64,000 bases of DNA from Nereocystis luetkeana. Taxonomy: Eukaryota; Sar; Phaeophyceae; Laminariales; Laminariaceae. The translations under genes were made by a program, and so were the position numbers. The stretch covers positions 9,425,848 to 9,489,847 of the forward strand of contig JARUPZ010000005.1 of the NCBI GenBank assembly GCA_031213475.1, read 5' to 3'. Shown here in pieces: positions 1 through 9,300 of this stretch (the stretch's first letter is position 1; each line of letters begins with the position of its first letter). The notes under the pieces are model-generated. The model made no database searches, had not been told where the DNA came from, and was given only the letters and a program-made list of their open reading frames with translations.

Positions 1-2
1 AA

Positions 3-905
3 GTAGCGGCTGTGGGATGTGGAGAAGCCGTGGAGGTGGGCGAGGCGGTGAGCTGCTCACCAAGCGGCCAGAGGCCGGCGGCGGCGGGACCAGCGGCTCC
101 GGCCGTGGAAGGGTTAACACGTGCACCATCTGCCGTGCGCTCGATGGCACAAAGTGGCGGGAAGGGGCACGAGCGGCGGCCCGCTCTAAGTAGCAGCGCT
201 GCCGTCATTGGCCGCACTCCTTCGTTTGTAGATACACTGGCTGCGGCCGCGGCGGAGGTCTCTGGTGCTGAAGCTGCCGCTGCTGCTGCCGCCGCCGCCG
301 CCGTTTCCGCCGCTTTCCGCCCTTCCTCGGCAGCACGTATTTCCGTACAAGAGGAAGAGGGAAACGGCCAGAAGGAGGATGAAGAAAAGGCGGGGGAGGA
401 GGGGGAGGGAGGGGGAGAGGAGGAAGAGGGGGGGGAAGGAACGAAACCCATGCCGGCTGCGCCGTGGGGTAGATTTGTCTCGGCCGTGCCTGAAAAGCCC
501 TGTGCGCCTCTGGTCGCTACCTCCACCGCTACCGCTACCGCCGCCGCCGCCGCCGCCACCACCGCTACTACCCCCGCTAAGGCTGTAAACATCCGCGCAG
601 CCGCAGGGGCTGCGCTCTCCGCGACGAAGTACGACGGCTTCGGGATCCCCGCGGTGCCGCTCTTTCCGGCTACGCCTCAGACTCTGCCCCCCTCCCCGGC
701 CGGCTCTTCTACGCCGGGAATGGCCGAAGTCGTTCCGTCCGCGTCCTCCTCTCTTAGTTCGCCGCCATTGCCGAAGTTGTCGACGTCGCTGTCGGCTTGT
801 ACGCCGGAGACGCTGCTTCCTCGACGACAAACCCTTGCGCAAGCATTTGCTGAGGGGCAAGCCTCGCTGGCTCCGCGAGCTTCGCGCCCGTCGTCGTCCC
901 TGTAA
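3..905 (+). CDS. Possible 3' end of an Ala-rich hypothetical protein (open at left edge)
   Basis: The frame is open from base 3 to a stop at 905 (about 300 codons). The product is rich in Ala, Ser, Pro and Gly with an acidic Glu/Gly run around residues 115-140 and poly-Ala runs. No domain is recognisable. The opposite strand is also open over 186-1154 (starting MAAATSDSESD and becoming Arg/Gly-rich), so at most one of the two is likely to be real and composition alone keeps both open. I prefer the plus frame only because it runs off the window edge and could be the last exon of a longer gene. Treat it as unproven. Confidence 0.25.
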   Translation, partial: VAAVGCGEAVEVGEAVSCSPSGQRPAAAGPAAPAVEGLTRAPSAVRSMAQSGGKGHERRPALSSSAAVIGRTPSFVDTLAAAAAEVSGAEAAAAAAAAAAVSAAFRPSSAARISVQEEEGNGQKEDEEKAGEEGEGGGEEEEGGEGTKPMPAAPWGRFVSAVPEKPCAPLVATSTATATAAAAAATTATTPAKAVNIRAAAGAALSATKYDGFGIPAVPLFPATPQTLPPSPAGSSTPGMAEVVPSASSSLSSPPLPKLSTSLSACTPETLLPRRQTLAQAFAEGQASLAPRASRPSSSL

Positions 906-1195
906 CTCCGGGCGCGTCTTGATTGGGCCTCCTGTTGTTGCTGTTGTCGCTGCACCGAACGTTGATGCTTCCACCCCTCCTCCCCGCCCCCGCCCCCGCT
1001 GACCTCTGCCGCCGCCGGCATTGGCATCGTTGGGGTCGGGGCTGCGGTCGTAGTCGGCGTCAGGCGGTGCTCCCACGGGGTTGGGGTTAGGACCGGGGTT
1101 GTGGTTAGGGTTGGACTTGGGGTCGGACTCAGAATCAGAGGTAGCGGCGGCCATGGCAGGGGTGGCCTTGTTGGGCGATGCGTCCGCGTCCGCGT

Positions 1196-1300
1196 GGGGA
1201 GGGGGTGGGGGGTGTACTCGAGATCATAAATGGTCGTAGTCGTATGATCATAGACCTTCGCGCACCCCTGCAATATCGGAACGGAGCACGTCGGGTCCGC
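1196..1300 (-). repeat. Terminal fragment of the ~520-bp poly-C-tailed repeat (family 3)
   Basis: It reads, on the minus strand, the same terminal block seen at 38.3 and 39.95 kb (the core GGTCTATGGTCATACGA and then GAGTACA followed by C-rich sequence). On the plus strand the end appears as a G-rich run joined to GTGTACTCGA. It is divergent and only the terminal ~100 bp is present. Confidence 0.5.
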
Positions 1301-1555
1301 GGAGGGGGGAGGGGGGGGGGGACGGGTTAGGGTGCCCCCCATCCCTCGATGAAGAAGCGCCGCCTACGCCAGCGCTGACCGCGAGGATAATGCCGCCAAG
1401 CGGGGGGAGGTTCCCAAGCGACCATACTTTTTGTGGTGCAATGTGGACACAGGAGATGCAAGAGGGTGGGCTAGGTTGGGGGTGGGGGAGAGAGGGGTGG
1501 GGGCGCGGGGGGGGGAACAATGAAGCGCCACTTTTGATGGGCTGGGGTTTCCGTT

Positions 1556-1785
1556 GCGTCGGGTCGGGTCGGGTCGGGTCGCCCCCCGCCCCCCCCCGAC
1601 TTTGCACACGAGCTCAAGATAGTTTTCCCCCCTAGAGTAGTGGTAGGGCACGTGCGCGCGTGTTAGTGCTTGTGTGGGCCTGCGTGGGGGCCTGCGCGAG
1701 CCTGCGTGGGCCTTCGTGGGCTCACGTGAGCCTGCGCGTGCCTGCGTGGGCCTGCGTGAGCCTGCTTGAGCCTGCTTAAGCGCGG
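1556..1785. repeat. GGGTC microsatellite and CCTGCGTGGG minisatellite
   Basis: A short (GGGTC)n run near 1558-1580 is followed at about 1675-1782 by roughly ten degenerate copies of a 10-12-bp unit of the form GCCTGCGTGGGC. No coding potential is seen here. The stretch from about 1343 to 5490 otherwise holds only short ORFs on both strands that look random. Confidence 0.65.
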
Positions 1786-2759
1786 GTTAGTTACACGCCA
1801 GTAGAGGGCGTTGCTGCCGCTTGGAGGGTATCATAGGGCAGAGAAAGGCGTTTCGATGTCGTTCCCGCCTCCGCGCCTTTTGGCCCCGGACATCCCCATT
1901 GGTACTAAAGCGAGCACTACAGTAAGGAAGCGCCGGGCTGTGATTTCCAAGAAAATAACTAATTCGGGCGCAGTTATACTGCAAATAGTGTATACTACAA
2001 TGCACCCATTCCCAAAATATGAAATCCAGCCTGTCCAGCTTCCCTGTCCTTACCAGGCGTTTCCAGTTTGTTACCACTATAGACATTTCCAGTTTCCTAC
2101 TAACTACAGTAGACATTTCCAGTGGTTGGTAGGAATCAGCAGGTGTTTCCTGTTTCTTGGTACAACAGCAGTATGTAGGTATCCTGTGCTGTTGGTTGGT
2201 GATGTGCTTTGTTTTTTTAGGCTCTCCTGAAGGAGTTCCACGCGGTGGGCACGGCTCGCCCTTTTGATACCGCCGCACCACCACACCACCCCTGTGGTGG
2301 GGGGGAAGAGTCCAGTCTACGAGAAAGGCTTGGGGGACTTTCGCGGAGAGCTTGAGGCGGTCGGCGTAGCCCTCTTGAAATAAACACGAGCCAGAACGAG
2401 TTGCTGCTGTTCGATAGCACTGCACCACAGAGTGCGTTGGGAGTTGGGAGTTGTTGGAAGTTGGCAGGGCGTGCAGGGAGGGGGGCAGGGGAGGGGTCCA
2501 TGATAGTGGTGGCGGAAGGAGAACAGGAAGAAGCACCATAGTTCGTGCATATAGTATAGTAGTTATGTATGCTGCAGGAAGGAAGCAAGTAGGAAAATAG
2601 TACGGTGGCGACACCAGGGGTGGGGCGGTGATACGGGCGGCCCTACCTTCGTGCCGGTCGGCCACAACCATTGCCTTATGTATCACCTTGGTCTTGGCTC
2701 GGCCTCCCGCCGCGCCCCGAGAGAAGCAGCAGCACGAACAGCAGCAGTAGCAAGTGAGA

Positions 2760-2975
2760 GGCGGAAACATCTTGACATTTGTTTTTTCGCGCAAGCGTCT
2801 TCGCGAGAAATGTCTTCGTGGAAGCATCTCTTCGTGGATCCTTCGCGGAAGTTTCTTCGCGGAGACTTCTTGGAGAGATTTCCTCACGTTTTTTGTTTTT
2901 GCGGGAAAGTTTTTTTTCTCGGAAATTCTTTCGCTGGTTTAGTTTCGCGGAATCTTGTCCACGCACTTGTTTTCG
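2760..2975. repeat. Degenerate CTTCGCGGA repeat
   Basis: The block repeats variants of TCTTCGCGGAAG at irregular 10-20-bp spacing. It gives Phe/Arg/Lys-rich ORFs in several frames, so those ORFs are by-products of the repeat. Confidence 0.45.
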
Positions 2976-3419
2976 CGGACCCGAGAGAGTAGAGGAGGAT
3001 GGCGCTGCCCCTGCGCTAGGAGCATGATGTATGTTGGTCGTCTCCCTGGGTCTGTTCTTCTCAAGCCTGCTTGGAGTACGAGCTCGCGAAGGTAGAAATA
3101 GGGAGAAATGTACACTAGAGGTTTCGGTGTGGAGGCGTAGTCGGGGTGGGGAAGAAAGGAGGCGCGGCGAGGGGAGGGTAGGTCCGTGGAGTTGCACACC
3201 AGGCAGGAATGTTTTGTTTTTCGGATTACGTTCAGGGTTAGAAAGTAAGTGGTGAATTAGCGGTGCTTTTAGTGTATGTTGGCGAGGGTTTTGTGTTTCA
3301 GAAAGCAATATGTGGCTTTTACGCTTTTTTACCCGTCTATTGGTTGGGTTAGGGCCTGCAAGAGCGGCAACATCTGTGCGTGCACGTGTGTCGGTGTTGG
3401 TTATCGTATACCTGGTAGT

Positions 3420-3560
3420 TAGTATCGATTTTTTCGTTATATAGAAATATCGAACTTTTTCGATGTATCGAAATATCACATATCGGAATTTCGATATATC
3501 AAAGTATGAAATGTCGAAAAAATCGATGTGTCGTATAGAGTGCGTTTTTGCCCTCCACCC
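3420..3560. repeat. AT-rich TCGATATATCGA-type repeat
   Basis: Overlapping variants of TATCGAAATATCGA and TTTCGATATATC make a weakly palindromic AT-rich tract. A related short patch occurs near 30135-30165. No gene is seen around it. Confidence 0.4.
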
Positions 3561-4875
3561 CTTGGCATCCCCGCATTTTTTACGCTGATGACACTCAACG
3601 AAGCTTTGTCGACGAACGAAGCGACTATATACCTCGTACCACGTACCACGTACCGATTTGGTATTCGTCTATCGGTATGATATCGAAACGAACTCGATTA
3701 TTGTTCGATATTTTATGACTACGGTAGTAAGGGTAATGTGTTTTTCTTATTGTGTTCTTCCCATTTTGTCGGAAGTGCTAGTAGATACCAGTACAAAAGT
3801 TTTGTAATATTCATTCGGTGGGATTATCGTTTGGACCAAGGCGGCGGTGGTAAATATTGGTTTTGCCGCGAAGGCACGGAAAGGTCGTGGAGGAGGGGGG
3901 GGGGGGGGGGTGGGCTGGGGGAGGGGGGGGGGGGGGCATAGATCGCTAAAAGATGAGGGTGATGGTTATTGATGATGAGTTTGGACTGAGCTCTTGCGCA
4001 AGGGATCTAGTGAGTACATGCGAATAGTCCAGGTTTTATTGCTGTTGGTGATTGATTGGACTGAGCTCTGGCGCAAAGGAACTATTAATAGTGAGTACAT
4101 ACAAATAGTACCGGGCGTTGCTGTGCGTTCTGTGTTCCCGCAGGAAAGAACAAACAGGATGATATAGCAGCGTTGCCCTGCTCCTTGAAGCGTGTAGTGC
4201 ACGGTATAAAGCGCGGAAGGAGATTGTAGAATGCACAAATCATACTCTAGTTTATGCCCTAGGAGCTACATACACAGCAGCTCCTGATCTACTGTAGATC
4301 AAGTTTTTAGGAAAACTCATGATCTAGTGGAGAACGAGATCTAGAAGCTCACGATCTAGATCAAGGTCTAGCTGTTTTTACCGCAGTGGTTGTGTAAGAT
4401 CTGCAAAATGCCCAGCGTGTCTTACTGCTTGTTTCTGATGTATTTTGGGAGTTGCTGTTGAAAACACCAGCACAAAACACGGGTATTTTTTTTTCCACAT
4501 TCTCGAACCACGCTGTCGGGACTGTAAGGACCATTTGAGTATTCACAACGTTAGTACTAAACCGTCCTGAAATTTCCGGATAGTGTTTTTTGCTTTGTAT
4601 GCTGTTGCTGTTGTTGGGTAGGATGGTGTTGTGCATGCGAGCTCAGTCGAGGAGTGTAGGGGGGGGGGGGGAGGTTCCAAACAAACATCAGGAAAAAAAA
4701 GAAAGGCGGAACTATTTCTGTTGTTGACTGAAACATTTTGTTTGGTGCGTGAAGTCTCAAGTCTTCTTGCAAGAATCAAAACTGTGCTTGTTTTTTCACA
4801 AGAGATGTGACCTCGGTCATCTCATTTCTACGCTGTTGCTGTGTTGACCAACAACATATAGGGTCTCTGAACCGA

Positions 4876-4965
4876 CATAGACGATCTCCCTGGGTTCACC
4901 ATGTTCTCATGACGGGTCTACATAGACGATCTCCCTGGGTTCACCATGTTCTTATGACGGGTCTA
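4876..4965 (+). repeat. Direct tandem duplication, 45-bp unit, two copies
   Basis: The unit beginning CATAGACGATCTCCCTGGG at 4876 is repeated at 4921 with almost no differences. This indicates a recent local duplication. Confidence 0.8.
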
Positions 4966-5494
4966 AGGTCTAAGTGCTTACTCCTATTGCTCACCCTCTC
5001 TATCCATCTCCTGTAATCGTACACCAGGGGCGTAGAATATAGTCTTCTCGCAGTATTTTACTATTCCAAGATCCAGGCGTGTACAAAGCGAGGGTTCGAA
5101 CATGCACTACCGCTGTACGACGGCATGCAATATGCGTGTGATGCGTGTTGTATACAAGCGCGTCGTCCATGATACGCTCATCTTTCTTTCGTTCTTTGTG
5201 GTCGCATCAAGTCGGGTGCCGACCGAGCCCCAAGATCGTGGCCCCGTCTTTAGACTGCCTGATACATTGGAAATCTTCCTTTTCCATCAGAAAGTAGCGG
5301 GGAGCGTCTAACCGCTTGACCACCACTCAAACTCTAGGTGCTCTGCGCCTATAGAGAGGTGGAACAGGGTATTATCTTGGCATTTTGCCGTATCTGGTAA
5401 CCCTCGCCTTGACAATATAGCAGGAAATGAGCAAAAAGTACGTGCAGCAGTACAGAGTACTAGTGGGACAGCAACACGGAGTACTGTAGTATTA

Positions 5495-5622
5495 TTACGG
5501 GGGACAATAGTAAACAGGACCTCTACGGTACACACAAAAACCTACCGGTATACATTTATCTATTTTTACTACTCCGAGTATTATTAACAATATTTGGTCC
5601 TATTTACTTAGGTCCCCCGTAA
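5495..5622. mobile_element. TA-flanked MITE family 1, copy 1
   Basis: Ends are TTACGGGGGAC and GTCCCCCGTAA, with the family's inner halves (ATTTGGTCC near one end) present. The central TA of the family consensus is replaced by TACCGGTA in this copy, a relative of the TACCWGGTA word described in the findings. Confidence 0.75.
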
Positions 5623-5650
5623 TAGTGGTCCAACAAATAGTACATACTCG

Positions 5651-5679
5651 TAGGGTTAGGGGTAGGGTTAGGGTTAGGT
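5651..5679 (+). repeat. Short interstitial TTAGGG-like tract
   Basis: About four imperfect TAGGGT/TTAGGG units occur in a row. It is too short and too internal to be a telomere and is recorded only as an interstitial telomere-like sequence. Confidence 0.45.
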
Positions 5680-6302
5680 AGTGGCCGATCAAAATACAGA
5701 GTAATAGTGTGCAACAGTACATGAGCGACAGTGGTGTGACGGCAAATACACCGCCTCTCACTGTTCCCGGTCAGCAACAGCAGCAGCGTATTAGTAGCAT
5801 ATAAAATAATCCACCCCAACTCTGTTCACGTACGCATTAATAGTGGTCTGGGACTACATAACACGGTATACCTGGTACTTCCGACGGAAAACCTGAAAAA
5901 AAAAGTAAACTTTTCGGGAAAACAACACAAAACACAGCAGTAGTATACTTCCGACGGAAAACCTGAAATAAATGTAAACTTTTATTATTAATAGGAAAAA
6001 TAACACTAAAAAACAGCTGTGATATCAAAAGTTTCAGTTTCCTCAAAACTACGGGCCATCGTGCGCTCCGGCGTGGTCTCCAGGGTGAACATTGCATGGC
6101 TTTTGAGTGAGTGCAAACACACAGTCCGAAAATAATTGAAAGGCAACCAGTAAGCAGAGTATTATTAATAATAATACGTCGAAAAACAGAGATTCTGAAG
6201 TAAACGTTGACTAAAAAAGAAGAGCAAAAAAAAAACAAAAACAGAAAGAAGCGGAAAACAGTTGAAACGGCTCTGTGCACCGGGTCAAAAATCGCGTAAT
6301 AA

Positions 6303-9300
6303 AGCGATGCGCTGGATCTACCGCAACAGGCCTACCTCGATTTCCCCCGAACGAGGGAATGGAAAGCGGCGGCCGCCCACTATCGTACGCTGTTCGCCGC
6401 GTACGGCATCCGACCCCAGAACGTACTACTCCGACTCCCAAACCGGAGGCTCTACATTGGACCTCATGTCCAAGAGTATCTGGCGGGCCTTGACGCCGAA
6501 TGGGAAGAACGACTGACGAGGTGGACCCTCGGTGTCCAAAGGGCGCTGGAGGCAGGTGACGCGCTGCCTCCTTTTCCGACGGCGGTGGCGGCCCCACCGG
6601 AGCGGACGGACTCGGCGCAGGGGGACGACCGGTTAGCAAGGGGGCAGCATGGACAGAGAGGTGCCGCTCCAGGTTCGCCAGAGAGCCGAGAGATCACAAG
6701 GGACACCGCGCTAGTAGGCCTATGTATCTATTGCGGTGAGGACATAGAAAACTCAGATAGGAATCCAGAGGTCGACCATCTGAGGACAACCATCACTTGT
6801 GACCATGACAACGGACAGTTGGTACACGCCGGCTGCATGCTGGATCGTGCGGAACGCCTCGCATGTGGGCACACAGACCCGCGGCCATGCGTCGAGTGTG
6901 GCTCTGAATGGCCCGTAAGAACCCGACCTCCCCATCCGGCAGAATTAACCGAGGACCTTCCCAGACCACGGCCGGGGGGAAGGTGGTCGGCAGTAGGAGG
7001 TGCCCTGCAGTTCGCCGAACTTCTTGAGGAGGAGGGCACCCAGCTGGTACCGGCCAGTTATGTGACGAGTGGTCATCACCACACGTTCGAGCACATGGTG
7101 AGAACCCATGGAAGGAGCCCAACCTCTTCGTTCCTGCTGTGCTCCCTGTTCAGCGATGCCCTGGGCCTGCCTCGAGCGGCTTACCTCGACTTCCCCCGCA
7201 CGAGGGAATGGCAAGCGGCCGCCGCCGACTACCGTGAGCGTTTTGCCGCGCACGCCATCCGACCGAGGGATATCATGCTCCGACTCCCAAATCGGAGGAT
7301 CTACATCGCACCACAAGCCCAAGAGTTTCTGGCAGGCCTCCATGCCGAATGGGAGGAACGCCTGACTAGGTGGACCCTCGGGGTCCGACATGCATTGGAG
7401 GCAGGTGACGTGGTGCCTCCTTTTCCGACGGCAGTGGCGGACACGCCAGGAGGGGCAGGTCAGGCGCTGGAGAGCGGGCCGTTAATAGGGGGGCAGAACG
7501 ATCAGGGCGGAACTGCTGGAAATGCCACAGAGAACCGTCAGGCCACGGGGAACAGGGACGATACGTCAGCGGGACAAGTGGGGACCCCCCGGACAACATC
7601 CAGCACAGCCCTGGCCAGGTGCACCCTCGGGGTACTAAACGTGCGGGAAGGAGGTGATGCGCTAACTCCTCTTCCGACGGCAGAGTGGACCCCCGGGGCC
7701 CAAAACGCGTTGGAGGCAGGGGACGATTTGCCTCCTTTTCCGACAGCGGCGGTGTCCACAACGGAGGGAACGGTCCCGGCGGCGGAGAGCGGTCCGCAAA
7801 CTAGGGGGCAGGTGGAGCAGGGAGGAGCTGCTGGGAGTGCCGTAGGAAGCCGTCACACCGAGGGGGGTAGGGATGCCGCGCTAGCGGGACAAGTGGAGAT
7901 CCTTCAAGCAAGGCCCAGTACCGTCTCTGCAACATTTGCGGCGGCAACGTCCCCTAGATCAACTGGAAGCGAATTGCCCTCGCGCGAGGGCGGCCAAGGT
8001 GGAATGGATGCAAATGTTGGAGGTTCCTGTCCAAGTGCTGCGCGGCCTCTGCCCCCGGCGGCCGAAACGGCACCGCCGGGAGGAGAAGCCCTGGCGTCGG
8101 AGGGTGACTCGCGGATAGGGGGGCAAGTGGATCAGAGAAATGCTGTTGTAGTAGCGATGGCAAACCTTCAAACAGCCAGAGACAGGGATGTCACGCCCTC
8201 GGGACGCTTGGGGGTCCCCCTGACACCATCCGGCGCCACCCCAGCAATAGCTGGGAATACTTCCTCAGAACCTGGTAGCGCAGCCAGGGAGTGGGGGGGC
8301 ACAGGAGGTGGACGAGGTCGACCGCGTGGGTCTAGGAGGGGGTCCCGAGCGACAAGCACTGGGAGAGAGGCCGTCACGAACCGGGGAAGAATCCCTCGAC
8401 CCGGCGGCAGTGAGCCACCCTCGGCCCCTGAACCGAGAGGGGGCAGCGAGTCGCCCCCGACGCCCGGATCGAGAGGAGGCAGCGAGCTTCGTTCGGATCC
8501 TGGATCGGGAGGGGGAGGTGGCGAAGAGAGAGAACTCGTCAGGGAAGGAGAAGGTGGCGAGGGGGGAGGATCAGCATCGGGGGGCGTAGGGCGACTCCGT
8601 GCATCCATTGGCACCAGTCAAGACGGCGTGATGTGCGGGGGATGCCGAGCGGCAGTTGCTCGGGGGCACCGAGTGGTAGGGCTGCCATGTGGAAACCAGC
8701 ACGTTATGCACGCGCGGTGTGTGGTGGAAGCTATTCGAAGGAGTGGGTCACACGCACAACTCATTTGCGCTACACGAGGGTGCACAGCCCGCCATGGGAG
8801 ACGGGAATCACTGGATGCAGCAGTTCAGGCTGATCCTGGAGTCCGGGTTACGGTCGCAGGACTTGGAGGAAGGCCGGACAACAACTACGATGAACGGGGG
8901 GAAGAGCTTTGTTACCCGTGGGGCCAAAATTCGTTAGGAATAGCAGGGCCACTCGATGATGTTTCTCTCGAGCATCTCCAACAACGTTTCATCACCGTTG
9001 TTAAGGTGCATCCGGGGCTAGCTACTGTCCATGCCAAGCTTCTCACCCACGTGCTCGGTCGCCTGAACCACGCCCTCGGAGCGCATCGGCCAAACAGACA
9101 CTCCGAGACGCCGAATTCGCTCCTGAGGGCCATCAAGCTGTGGTACATAGTGCCAGCACTGCTACACTCGCAGGACAGCCGCGTGAAGCGACGCGAGAGA
9201 TTCGCGTCCGTCGAACGTGGTGACATCACGCTTATTCTCCCGTGGTTGATGGAGTACACCAGTCGAGCATCGACACGGCGCAGGGGCCCAACTTACGAAG

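Noticed and set aside
186-1154. 322-codon minus-strand ORF beginning MAAATSDSESD
   Set aside because: It overlaps the plus-strand open frame, is mostly Arg/Gly low complexity in its second half, and has no recognisable domain.
5085-5345. tRNA gene suggested by GGGTTCGAAC (plus) and GGTCAAGCGGTTAGAC (minus)
   Set aside because: The box-like words lie on opposite strands and too far apart, with no paired acceptor stem.
5651-5679. Telomere
   Set aside because: Only a few imperfect TTAGGG units are present and unique sequence continues on both sides.
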